A DNA stretch of 64,000 nucleotides from Dactylorhiza incarnata (lineage: Eukaryota > Streptophyta > Magnoliopsida > Asparagales > Orchidaceae), in contig JAWHQI010000327.1 in the NCBI GenBank assembly GCA_033032865.1, forward strand, positions 744,001-808,000, read 5' to 3'. This document shows, piece by piece, positions 10,911 to 21,200 of this stretch. A program made the translations under genes and the position numbers. Under the pieces are notes generated by a model that searched no databases, was not told the origin of the DNA, and saw only the letters and a program-made list of their open reading frames with translations. Every line of letters starts with the position of its first letter. Position 1 is the first letter of the stretch.

Positions 10911-11572
10911 GCGGAGGTAAGAATTGGCGATTTGGTTTTTTAGTTCCTAGGCAAAGTCGTAGGTTTTCGCTTCAAAGCCAATATCCACGTAAATTTAGTC
11001 GCGCCGAATGTGAGAATTGGTTTTCTAATCCCTAATGTGAATTGCAAAAAGTCAATTCCGTTCAAACGAACGACCCTTACAGTATTTTCAATCTCTGCTT
11101 CAAGAGGCGGAGGAAGATGAGAGAGCAATTTCAAATGCAATTGAAATGGCTGTAAGTGTGAGGGTGCAGAAGTTGAACGCCAAGCTAGATAAATCTCTTG
11201 AAGAGAAAAGATTGGCATGTAATATCTAGTCGTTTGTATTAATATAACTTTTATTTAAATAGAAAAAATTTATTATATGAATCTTGATTTTGGGCTGGCT
11301 ACTGGAGTGAGAATGTAGTATTTTAAAAAATTCATAATTTATTATTTAATCGTGGAAAATAGTTTTTTCAGGTCAAGGTATTAGCCACGGCCGATTTTTT
11401 GTGTGGCTAATACTATTTGCTACGGCCAATCCGTGGCTAAAAACCTTTCTCCAAGCGACCTTTAGCCACGAATTTTTCCCGTGGCTAAACCGTGGCTAAA
11501 GCTCTTTAGCCACAGTTTTGGACTTTTTGCCAGGGCAATTTGCCCTGGCCAAAGGTCTGTTTTCTTATAGGG
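10911..11572 (-). mobile_element. Terminal part of a CACTA-like DNA transposon
   Basis: The end at 11560-11572 reads TTTTCTTATAGGG, close to the reverse complement of the common CACTA terminus CACTACAAGAAAA with three changes. Inside it, GTGGCTAAA or TTAGCCACG occurs at least seven times between 11385 and 11515 in both orientations. This is the dense subterminal-repeat arrangement of En/Spm elements. The opposite end was not found in the window. The span left of about 11340 is assigned only by proximity. Confidence 0.6.
11083..11229 (+). CDS. Exon-like 48-codon ORF, possible captured gene fragment
   Basis: A sequence resembling an acceptor site (CGACCCTTACAG) precedes an open frame reading YFQSLLQEAEEDERAISNAI and ending ...EEKRLACNI before a TAG at 11227-11229. 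The peptide is charged, helix-prone and not repetitive, unlike chance ORFs nearby. It lies upstream of a CACTA-like terminus, and CACTA elements are known to carry host gene fragments. It could equally be the last exon of a decayed host gene. I cannot name the parent gene. Confidence 0.3.
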   Translation, partial: YFQSLLQEAEEDERAISNAIEMAVSVRVQKLNAKLDKSLEEKRLACNI

Positions 11573-11719
11573 CCCGCAACATCGTTGCCATGGGGCGGGT
11601 GGCCTCGAGAACCTCCCTGGGAGGTTAACCCAAGAAGAGATAAGAGAACTGATAACAGAAGAATACGATCAGGTAGGCCGCCAAGCGACGCACGTATATC
11701 GCCCCATCCGCAATGGTTC

Positions 11720-12311
11720 CTTGCTAGCACCTGAGGTCCTGGCGCATCCGATCCCAGGGGGATTCAAGCTTCTGAGTATGGAGTCTTACGACGGGACAGA
11801 AGACCCCATAGAGCACATGAATCACTTCTCCACCATCATTCAAATTTATAACGCTCCCGATCAATTACTCTGCCAGGTGTTTCCGGCAACTTTGAAAAAC
11901 CAGGCTAGAACTTGGTTCCACTCTATTCGGAGTGGAACCATCAAAAACTTCATCGAACTGACGCAGGAGTTCTTGGACCAGTTCATCGCAAACCGCCGAA
12001 TAGTAAAGGACCCCTCCCATCTCTCAGGAATCATGCAAAGTGAAGGGGAAACCCTTAAAGAGTTCTTTCGTTGGTTCAGTACTACTGAAGCCTGTCAAAT
12101 CCCTGGGGTGGATCCCGAGCTCCTTCAGGGAGTCTTTCCGGGAGGACTTCGGCCAAGCGGATTCTACTTCGCCCTAATGAGGAAGACAATCCCTAGTTAT
12201 CCCGATCTTGTGCACATGGCCGAAGCACAAATTGAGTCTGACAAAGCAATCGAGGCCCATCGTTGGCAGTTCAAAGGAGGAGTAATGGGGAAAAAGAAGA
12301 ACCAGCCCTGA
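11720..12311 (+). pseudogene. Tat-like gag (retrotransposon gag domain)
   Basis: The frame is open from upstream of 11700 to a TGA at 12309-12311 and has no obvious ATG at its left end, so it is a fragment. GGFKLLSMESYDGTEDPIEH opens the conserved gag domain. It continues with FPATLKNQARTWFHSIRSGT, FLDQFIANRR and SGIMQSEGETLKEFFRWF, the usual order of the family. Gag forms the virus-like particle that packages element RNA. The frame breaks at 12311, after which the nucleocapsid part continues in another frame. Confidence 0.85.
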
Positions 12312-12337
12312 GGAAATGGGAGTAGCGCCAGAACAAT

Positions 12338-12685
12338 GTGTGCAAGCAAGATCGCCGCAGGGACCGGTCCCCCCGACCCTACCAAGAATTTGCACCACTC
12401 AACACCTCCCGCACAAACGTGCTCTTCGCGATACAGAATAACCTAGCACTGCGAAGGTCGAGAGAGCTCCCGCAAGGCCAAATAGATCAATCAAAGTATT
12501 GCGAGTTCCACCGAGGCGCAGGGCACACCACCGAGGAGTGCGTGGACTCAAGGATAAGATCGAGCGTCTCATCTAGTAAGGCGTCCTTGGAATGTTCCTG
12601 CAAGACCAGACTTAAAACTAGCCAGCGCAGGGAAGAAGAGAGTCGCCACACGCGCACCAGGACGCACCAGAGGGCAAACAAGTAG
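12338..12685 (+). pseudogene. Tat-like gag C-terminus with zinc-knuckle-like motif
   Basis: The frame begins with a basic stretch (DRRRDRSPRPYQEF) and contains KYCEFHRGAGHTTEEC (about 12497-12541). This is the Cys-x2-His-x4-His-x4-Cys variant commonly seen between gag and protease in Tat-like elements. It then degrades into low-information sequence. Confidence 0.75.
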
Positions 12686-12693
12686 TAAGGGTA

Positions 12694-13370
12694 GTGGAGA
12701 CCATCTTCGGTTCCCCCTTCACCACCGTCAATTCTATCGCACAACGCAAGGGGGAACATAAAGATCTGAACTTGCGACTCACAAAAATAATCAGCTTCGG
12801 GGATGAAGATTTGAAGGGACTACTCGTACAACACCAGAATCGACTACTCATCAGTGCAGAGATCGGTGACCCCAACTTCTGCATCAGGCGGATATTGGTA
12901 GACAGTGGAAGCTCAGTAAACGTCGTGTTTATGCCCGCTCTCCTCAACATGAAGATCCTGAAAGAAAAACTTCAGGCAGCCTCCGGACCAATCTACGGGT
13001 TCAACGACAGTCCTGTCCCAGTCAAAGGAACAATCACTCTCCCAGTAATCTTGGGAGGGTTCCCGAAGCAGGCTACTCACAACGTACAATTCGTAGCAGT
13101 TGAGTCAGAATCGCCTTACAACGCAATTTTTGGCTGACCGCTCCAAGCAGTGTTCAGAGATATCCCTTCCATCCCGCACCTCGTAATGAAGTTTGTTACC
13201 CCAGACGGGGTCGGAGTTGTTTGTGGGAACCAGGAAGCAGCGCACACGTCTATCTATGGCAGATAGAACCCAAAAGAGGAGCAGTCTCGTACGCCGGCAC
13301 AACCGGAACCTGAAGCGCCCCTCGAAGAAAAGCCAGGAATCGGGCAGAAATGTCCTACCATATTCAAGCT
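12694..13370 (+). pseudogene. Tat-like aspartic protease fragment
   Basis: The first part contains ISFGDEDLKGLLVQHQNRLL and the active-site motif ILVDSGSSVNVVF at about 12892-12930, with catalytic Asp-Ser-Gly intact. It runs to FGFNDSPVPVKGTI-like sequence and AIFG, where a TGA at 13135-13137 stops it. The next frame carries LQAVFRDIPSIPHLVMKFVT and GVGVVCGNQEAA, the usual continuation, and ends near 13375. There is no reverse transcriptase beyond. Confidence 0.82.
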
Positions 13371-13603
13371 TCGTTTAATTTACTTAAGTTCTTTTATCTG
13401 TATCAAAAGAATAGCTAAACTCTAGAAAGTCGCAAGAGTCCTCGTCGTATGGTCCGAATGCGGCGTCTTGGCAAGGACCGTTGCACCTCAAAGAGGACTT
13501 GGGTGTAGTGTTAAATAGGCAAGAGTACTCACTTATTAGACATCCTAGGAAAGTAGATCGTAGATTTTGTGTCCGATTTGGGTTTGGAAGTTGAAATATA
13601 GGT

Positions 13604-14441
13604 ATGCTAACGAAAAAATCAATGGAAATAGTGAATACAATGATTAGGAGAAGAATAAATATCTTATGCCTGCAAGAAACTAGATGGATGGGTGAGAACT
13701 AATTTTTTAGATAATTCAGTTTTTAAATTATGGTACACAGGAAAAAATAAAACAAACAATAAAGCAGGTATTATTATGAGTACTACTTGAAGGGATGAAG
13801 TTGTTGGGGTAAGTAGAAAATGTGATAGAATCTTAGCTCTTAAATTGGTCATAGAAATTTTTTTTATTAATGTGATCAGTGCTTATGCGTCACAAATAGG
13901 ATTAAGTGAAGCTATTAAAGTGCAATTTTAGGAAGACGTGGATGATTTAGTAAGTGAAATCTCACAAAGAGAGAATATTTTCATAGGAGGAGACTTAAAT
14001 GGACATATAAGGAAGGAAAATACAGATTACGCAGCCGTTCATGAAGGATTTGGGTATGGAGAAAGAAATGAAGATGAAAGAACAATTTTATACTTTGTCA
14101 TAGCACATGAGCTAATTGTGACAAATACGTTTTTCATGAAGAGGGAAGAACATTTAATTACGTTTAAAAGCGGATCAAATAAGTCACAAATTGATTATTT
14201 TATAACTCGCAATAAAATGATTTGTAATGATTGCAAAGTCATATCAGGAGAAAGTTTCACAATACAACATGAGTTAGTGGTGTTGGACGTGCAAATTAAA
14301 TATAATAAATTTAAGACAGAGATAAAAGTGTTGTCAAAAATTCGGTGGTGGAACTTGAAAATGGAAAAACAGATTGCTTTCAAGACAGCAGTTATGGAAC
14401 AATTAGTTGATAACCCTTATGTTGATCATAGTGTCTCATGA
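13604..14441 (+). pseudogene. LINE endonuclease domain (broken)
   Basis: Recognisable blocks are MIRRRINILCLQETRWMG (about 13638-13693), the strand with the catalytic Glu; NVISAYASQIGL near 13866; then NIFIGGDLNGHI (about 13974-14010), GFGYGERN, LIVTNTFF, HLITFKSGSNKSQIDYF (about 14151-14200) and CKVISGE. This is the order of an exonuclease-endonuclease-phosphatase fold that nicks target DNA for target-primed reverse transcription. Multiple stops lie between 13690 and 13930. Confidence 0.85.
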
Positions 14442-14447
14442 GAAGTT

Positions 14448-14699
14448 ATGTCTTCACATTTAAAGATAAATGAAAAGAACGTACTTGGAGAATCAAAAGC
14501 TCGTGCGCCCCCAAATAAAGAATTTTGGTGGTGGAAAGAGAAAGTGCAAGACAAAGTGAGAGCAAAGAGGGCCAGCTATAAAATACTCTACTCTTGTAGG
14601 CATGATGAAAACTTGACAAGGTATAAAGTCGTCAAGAAAGAAGCTAAACATGTAGTAAGTAAAACAATAAGTCAAACTTATGAAGAATTTTATAAGTGA
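14448..14699 (+). pseudogene. LINE linker region between endonuclease and reverse transcriptase
   Basis: The frame contains KEFWWWKEKVQDKVRAKRAS and YKVVKKEAKHVVS, matching the charged linker usually found between the two LINE domains. The following 14700-15270 region is decayed, with partial RT N-terminal blocks in shifting frames (for example a WRKSILIPLYK-like block near 15115-15150). Confidence 0.7.
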
Positions 14700-15280
14700 C
14701 TAGATACCAAAGATGGAGAGCATGATATATATAAATTGCTCGAGCTAAAGAGAGGAAGACAAGAGATTTAAGACAAGTTAAATGCATAAAAGATGAAACA
14801 AATATAGTTTTGACGGATGATGTGACTATTAAAGAGCGATGGAAAATATACTTTTATCAACTCTATAATGAAACAAAAGACAATGAACTGAACTTGGAAT
14901 AGTTAAGTAAATCGGAAGAGTATAAGAACACAACGTTTTATAATAAAATTCAAGTATCAGAGGTAAATGATGCTCTAAAGAAGATGAAAAAAAAATGATT
15001 GGGTTAGACGATATACTCATCGAAGTATGAAAATGTCTAGGAAAGAAATTTTTTTTAGGGCTTACATGTTTCTTCAATAAGATACTGAAGTCAAAAAGAA
15101 TGTCAGACCAATGGAGAAAAAGTATTTTGATACCTTTGTATAAGCCCAAATGAGATATACAAAATTGTGTTAATTACAGAGGTATTAAATTAATGAGTCA
15201 TACCATGAAACTATGTGAACGAGTAATAAAAAAGAAGAGTAAGACGAGAGACTAGCATCTCAAAGAGTAAATTTAGATTC

Positions 15281-15886
15281 ATGCCAGGGCGGTCGACTAT
15301 GAAAGCTCTACATCTCATGAGGAGACTCATTGACAACTATCGAGAAAAAAAACAAGATTTGCATATGCTGTTTATCGATCTTGAGAGGACTTATGATAAG
15401 GTTTCAAGAGAGATCTTATGGAGAGTCTTAGAAAAGAAAGGTGTAAATGTATCATACATTGACATAATCAAAGATATGTATACAAATTCAGTGACGAGAG
15501 TGAGGACATCTGGAGGATTAACACAGAAATTCCCTATCACTTTTGACTTACATCAAGGTTCAGCTTTAAGTCCTTATCTCTTTACCCTTATCTTAAATGA
15601 GCTCACCGTACATACCCAACAAGCAATACCTTTGTGTTTATTATTTGCGAATGAAATCGTATTGGTCAATGAGATGCGCGAGGGTGTAAACACAAAACTT
15701 GAATTTTGGCGAGGCGCTTTAGAAAAGAATGGTTTTAGGTTGAGCAGGGCAAAGACGGAGTCTATGGAGCTAAAATTTAGCAGTGGAAGAAGGACGGATG
15801 ACTTCGCTATTAAGTTGAGTGATCAAGATATTTCCCGCAGTGAGTGCTTTAAATATCTTGGATCGATAGTAAGATGGAGGAATTGA
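15281..15886 (+). pseudogene. LINE reverse transcriptase domain with altered active site
   Basis: Conserved RT blocks are MPGRSTMKALHLMRRLIDNY (15281-), MLFIDLERTYDKVSREILW (about 15368-), LHQGSALSPYLFTLILNELT (about 15551-) and LLFANEIVLVNE (about 15638-15673). The last block should carry the catalytic Ala-Asp-Asp; here it reads Ala-Asn-Glu, so both metal-binding aspartates are replaced. SECFKYLGSIV marks the end of the domain. The C-terminal tail with LYGSECCAVN continues at 15936-16118 in another frame. It is enzymatically dead. Confidence 0.9.
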
Positions 15887-15935
15887 TAAAGATGTGATAC
15901 ATAGAATCCAAGCAGGTTGGTTGAAGTAGAGAGAC

Positions 15936-16118
15936 GTGTCAAGGATCTTATGTGATCGTAAAGTACCATTAAAACTTAAAGGTAAGTTTTATCGTACTAC
16001 AATTAGATCAACGATGCTCTATGGTTCTGAGTGTTGTGCAGTGAATTGTGTACATGAGCAAAAAATGGGAGTTACGGAGATGAGAATGCTTAGGTGGATA
16101 CCATCAGGAAAGACATGA
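15936..16118 (+). pseudogene. LINE ORF C-terminal tail
   Basis: VPLKLKGKFYRTTIRSTMLY and GSECCAVN followed by EMRMLRW are the conserved tail blocks of plant L1-type LINE reverse transcriptases. The frame is shifted from the RT domain. Confidence 0.8.
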
Positions 16119-16236
16119 TGTATTTAAGCATTAGTGAGATTATGACTAAAGATAAGGCGCAATGGCGACAAAGGATCCATATAGTCGACCCCACTATAGT
16201 GGGATAAAGGCTTGAGTGTTGTTGTTTGTTGTTGTA

Positions 16237-17014
16237 GTCTGGCACAGGGGACTTCCATACCACGCGCGATAGTAAGTTAGCCTCTTGCATCCAGTATTAG
16301 CAACAGTAGGAAAGTACACACATCGGCAAAACATGCGGGAGATATAAATATGTTTATATATATCTATACTAATATATAAGGAAATCCGCTTGCATCTTTT
16401 TTGGCGTAATAATGTCTACCATCAAAAACATATGGACCTCTCACTTCAACCTTTATTTCCTACCCAATATCAGTGCATCATCTCTCCCAAACACAATACC
16501 CACGAATTCCCCAAACTCACGCCCTAATCGGCGAGGATCCCACCTCACTTTACCCCGATCCCGTCCCAATCGGAGCCCCGGTCTTCTTCTTTAAAATATA
16601 CGCATTTACTTTCCCCTAAGCTGCACATTCACAAGCTTCCTTCTCCATAGAATGCAATGCCCTCCCGGTAATCCCTTCTCTCTGCTCTCACTGGCCCGAG
16701 CAGACCAAAGCCGCACACTACCTTCGGCGTTCCAAAGATCCAAGATCATCTCAACCCCGATGCATTCAATGAGTTGGTCAACTGCCTTCGATGATTCCGA
16801 CAATATCCGCCTGCTGCCTATGATGATTCCAACCAAATCCGCCCGCTTCCGAAAGCATGATTTCCCATTTGGAAATACTTTGCACAACCTTCTCTCCATA
16901 TGTATTAACAACTCCTTCTATGCCCAGCTTCAACACATAGAACCATTCAATCATGAATTATCTAAACCCTAATTTTCATAGAGGATCTTCAGAATGATGT
17001 CTCTGGATATTAAG
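16237..17014. other. Unassigned stretch with a possible Helitron 5' end
   Basis: At about 16369 the phrase TCTATACTAATATATAAGG resembles plant Helitron 5' termini (TC start, TCTATACTA-type). I did not find a matching 3' hairpin with CTRR. The rest (16400-16980) is C-rich DNA with no recognisable product. Open frames on both strands lack known motifs. Confidence 0.3.
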
Positions 17015-17462
17015 GCTCCTTTTGGCACGCGACATTTTTGCTCCGGCGATATTGGACAAAAACGCCACCGGCATAGAATATATGTTTGGCATTACAATGG
17101 TTATGACACGCTACCAAGAAAAGAAAGCTAGTTTTGAACATAAGTGAATGAAGTTCCATAGGTGACGTCAGACGTTCATAATCACCGTGTTCATGACCGC
17201 CACCGCCATGCCAAACGGAGTCTTAATATCGAGAGACATCATTCCAAAGATCCTCTATGCACGGCAGTGACGGTCGTGAACACTGATTATGAACCGCCGT
17301 CGTTCATGACTGCCCATCCTCACCCAAGGAACTTTATTCACTTTTATGTTCAAAACTAGTTTTTTTGTGGCAGCTACAACCATAGTCATGCAAACATACA
17401 TTTCATAATGGTGACGTTTTTGTCCAAACTCACCTAAGCAAAAACATCACGCCAAACGGATC
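17015..17462. mobile_element. Foldback (long inverted repeat) element
   Basis: The left arm starts GCTCCTTTTGGCACGCGACA and the right arm ends with the complement of GATCCGTTTGGCGTGATGTT. The arms stay alignable for about 200 bp each, sharing TTTGGACAAAAACG-like, AACTAGTTTTGAACATAA-like and GTTCATAATCA-like blocks, and meet near 17240. Divergence between arms is appreciable, so the insertion is old. Flanks (ATATTAAG and ATATATCG) could be a degraded 8-9 bp target duplication. It is probably a Mutator-type MITE, but the class is uncertain. Confidence 0.65.
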
Positions 17463-17473
17463 ATATATCGCCC

Positions 17474-17588
17474 CACATTGGACAAGGTGTCCCCAATACT
17501 AATCAAACAAGTGGCGTCGCCGCCTATTATTATAATAGGCGGCGACGCCACTTGTTTGATTAGTATTGGGGACACCTTGTCCAATGTG
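17474..17588. repeat. Perfect 115-bp palindrome (56-bp arms, 3-bp loop)
   Basis: The left arm (17474-17529) starts CACATTGGACAAGGTGTCCC; the right arm (17533-17588) is its exact reverse complement; the loop is TTA. I found no mismatch in the arms. No target duplication is visible next to it. It lies 11 bp beyond the foldback element but is unrelated in sequence. Confidence 0.97.
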
Positions 17589-18050
17589 CGGGCTGCGCTC
17601 GTGCTCGCCCATGCTCACTAACTTTTAGCAAATGCGCCCGCATTCGAGCGTGTTGTGCCCGCATATGAGCACTTACTTTTTATTCAAAATATATAGACGA
17701 GTACTTAAATAATCGCAAAAAAATATGAATCAATATTCCTATTTTTATTCTGTAAAAAATGTAATTTTTTACCAAAAAAAATCAATTTCCCTCTCCCTTC
17801 TCGTTCTCTCTCCCTCCCTCCTATCCCTAACTGTAGGTATAGGAGGTTTATAAAGATTCCCTCTCCCTCTCTCCCCCTCTTTCTTCTCACTTTCTTTCTC
17901 TCTTCATTGGATGACTGAGATCAAAAGCTTGTCACATATTGGATGGCAAAGATTAAATTTTACAACTCCAAACTACTTCTTTAATGTAGTTATATATATA
18001 TATATATATATAAATGCAGCGCTGTAAAATAATGATTTTACAAGAAAGCC
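17589..18050. other. Low-complexity stretch downstream of RPB6
   Basis: It contains a GC-rich block with GTGCTCGCCC/GCCCGCAT phrases (17589-17680), a CT-rich block (17780-17900) and a (TA)n run at about 17991-18012. No gene is seen. Confidence 0.6.
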
Positions 18051-18167
18051 CTTTCATTGTCATTCAACTCATACAGTAGTACTTAAAACATGATGGATTG
18101 TAATCTTGAAGGCACAGGCAGTTCAAAGTCTTACAAACTGGGACTGGGTCCCACAGCTCCGGCGAAC

Positions 18168-18237
18168 TCAGTCCCCGCCGACCTGACGCTTCCAAGAGTC
18201 CTCCACTATCAGCTCATCAACCCCCCAGTCTTCATAA
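18168..18237 (-). CDS. NRPB6: RPB6 coding exon 6 and stop
   Basis: After acceptor AATGTGACAG it completes the serine and reads [20 protein letters not shown] then GD and TGA (18168-18170). The C-terminal extension after DELI is typical of plant copies. The 3' UTR probably extends to about 18020-18060, where T/A-rich sequence begins; no clear AATAAA was seen. Confidence 0.96.
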
Positions 18238-21200
18238 CTGTCACATTGTCAAAAGGCAGATGATCATCACACAAGCCGAGTTACTAAGGTTTTTCACCTC
18301 AATCGAAATTAGCGAGCGGTAAGAACACGAGAGCAGAAGGGAAAACCGTGATAAAATGAAGAGACATTCACCTTCCATCAGGTAGATATCTTCGAATGGT
18401 GAATGGTATTTTGCGCTCCCGGAGCTCTTTCATTGCAATCTAGAGGCAGAGAAAACACGGCAAGAGATCAGAAAGATACGACTACGAATTCAAGCGTCAC
18501 GAAATAATCAATACTGCTAAAATTTTATGGGATTTGTCCTTACTATTATCCATTTCAAAATATAATTATGGCATATTCAATTTTATTCAAGGATAGTTTT
18601 GTAATTTTCTACAATTGGGTTTGAAAGGTTTGTAATTAAGGCAGCACATGAAAGAATTGAAAATGGCTTTTGCACTGAAATTCTTCCTCCTGGTTCATCC
18701 TCCTACCTTTTCTTAATCATGAGGTTTTCTTCGAAATTTTAATGTATTTTTGCGTTTGAATGTTACGAAATGTGTAGAAAAATGGAATATGAAGCATAAA
18801 GTTTTTTATTACTTCTCATTAACAAATACAAGTTTATGTACGCACATATATATAGGAGGGAGGAGTGACACCTTAACTCATAACCACGGTGTGGGACTAA
18901 TCTATACAAGAGAGAGGGATCTCCTAACGGGCCAACAAGCTGTAACATTTCAAATTTTGATTCGACCTATTGAACCACATAGGGGACCTAACTTGTTCAA
19001 TTAACCCCATTTGATGAGCCTATTTGGGGACGAGGTGACCTTATTGACCCGGTGACCCGACTATGAATTGGTATAAACCGGATCTTGGACTACGGTAACT
19101 TAGAACAAGATTTCTGACCAAATGAACTCAAAATGAATCCTTGTTAGTGGTGTTGCACTCGTGGAATCAATACGAACTCAATGACGTTCATTTTGTACAA
19201 TTCCAATGAGAATCGTCAAAGTTGACAAAAACGGTTTGCATCAAGCTACTCTACGACTCGAATATGTGACTTTGGGCAAACAACCTCGGAATCGACCTTG
19301 TCAACTCCGTTGGACTCGTAACGACAATACAAATCCAACGGAGTCGTCCGCATCCAATTCTGACGTTGTTAGAGCAATTTTCGGCAAACAAGTCAAAATA
19401 GGCTTCGGACGCTCTGGTAAGCATAAATTGAGCAAATGAACTCAGAATTGACCTCGAATCAGTTGGGTTGAACTCGTATGACCAACATGAATACAACGAC
19501 GCTCGTTCCAAAACATTCCGATGAGAATCGTGAAAGTTGTCCGAAACAGTTGCGTCGAGCTACGTGGCGACTCGTAAATGTGATTTCAAGTAAAAATGAT
19601 GGTGGTATGCGTCCAAACATTGCTTCGTATGGGGCCATCCAAGCTGAACTATAAAAAAAATGTGTTATAATGGTGCTCAGCCCATCTTAAGAGCGTGGAC
19701 CAAGATATGGGGTTCTGATTGCGTCTCCTTCCAGCGACGCCCTTTCCAGCCCTTCCGCGTCGATTCAGCTGTCAGCCGGCCTCTTATTTCGATCAACGGG
19801 GATTTGGTACCTGCTTCTAATATCTTGAACATCACACCTCAGCCGGTCTCTGCTTCTGCGCTTCCAGTCTGTCCCCTTCTTGCACGCTTCTTCGGGTCAC
19901 GCGAGATTCCAACGTGAATCCTCTGTGTCAGTCACGCTCGCCCTTCACGCACATGAATCCTCTGTAGCAGTTCCCATATCAAAGCCCCAGCAGTTACGTA
20001 CGTATCAGAACAGGTTTGTTGTGAAATCAACACATTGTTATCAACAATTATAATTCAAGCAGACTACGACATGGACATAGTCTACTGTGAGATAAACTAG
20101 CAATACAATCACAATAATTTTTAACTTCAACAATGAAAAAATGATGATTGGCATGGATGAAAATTTTATGGAAAGTTTCTATTGCTATCTCTTGTGTTCA
20201 TATTGTTAAAAGTTCATGGATTCTATGACCACCTTCTAAGATATTTACCAAATAAAATGCTCCACATGTCCTGTGCTAAATGAAAAATGCTTCCACTTCT
20301 TTAATTAGTTTAATCCATGAATAACCAAAGCTTTGAACTGCACCATATGAGTGCTGCTATATATCTATTTCTCTTGTTTTCATGAATCTTCATATAATTG
20401 TTTTTCTGCTTCATCAAACCTACCTGCATCCAACCAGTTTCCTCCACATGTTCATGTTCTTCATTCACGTATTGCTGAGCTTGCTACCATCTTCCTCAGC
20501 CAAAGCTTCAAGCTGCTGCCTCTGAACTTCAAGGGCTATTATCTCTGATGCCACCAAGATTTGAAGGAGGCGGGTTTGCTTTGCTTTTTCAACTTTTTTT
20601 ATTTTGAGGTGTTGGGGAATATCGGCGAGTACTTCCAAGAGCTATCCTGCAGCCGATCTAGCAGGTTTCGCCTTCGCACGGAGGATGAGGTTAGCGGCGG
20701 GGAGGATAAGCTCGTAGGCTTCGCCTTCCTGCAGTAGAAGCTCCGCCGCTAGTCAATCTTCGAAGCTCCGCCGCTAGTCAATCTTCGAAGCTCCGCCGCT
20801 AATCAATCTTCGAAGCTCCGCCGCTAATCAATCTTCGAAGCTCCGCCGCTAGTCAATCTTCGAAGCTCCGACTAGGTTTTGCCTTCTTGCAGGTTTCATA
20901 CTCGTGCGGGGAGGGTGAGAAAAAGCAGGTTTTCGGGCAGCCGGCGCGGGCGAGCGTGGGATTTCCGGGAAGCGAGGAAGATGAAAGGCGATGCCGCGCG
21001 CGGAAAAGGAAAGACGCGCCGTTCAGACAGCAGTGAATGAAGCCGGGACCTGCGGTTTGGATTTTGACTGTACGTGATTTTTTTTTAAAATGAGGTTTTG
21101 ATATATCCGCTCCTCCAAACAAGAGATTTGCGAAAACTCCATTTTCGAAAAACCGCACCGGAGCCCATCAGCTTAATCAAACACAGCATAGGTTGGGTTT

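Larger units (their letters stand above)
11573..13380 (+). mobile_element. Truncated Ty3/gypsy element (Tat-like gag and protease)
   Basis: A GC-richer block encodes a gag domain, a CCHC-like knuckle and a protease, and then stops near 13380 before any reverse transcriptase. Its left edge abuts the CACTA terminus. No LTR is visible on either side, so it is an internal fragment. Two frameshifts separate gag, the knuckle and the protease. Confidence 0.8.
13390..16236 (+). mobile_element. LINE (L1-type non-LTR retrotransposon), inactive
   Basis: An apurinic-endonuclease region is followed by a reverse transcriptase region. The 3' end reads GTCGACCCCACTATAGTGGG ... GTTGTTGTTTGTTGTTG at 16184-16236, the typical tail of a common plant LINE family ending in GTT repeats. 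The 5' edge is approximate: GGCGTCTTGGCAAGGACCGT (13462-13481) is a conserved 5' phrase. Many stops and frameshifts break both domains. Confidence 0.88.

Noticed and set aside
16369..17014. A complete Helitron
   Set aside because: Only a 5'-like terminus was seen; no 3' hairpin with CTRR and no Rep/helicase sequence were found.
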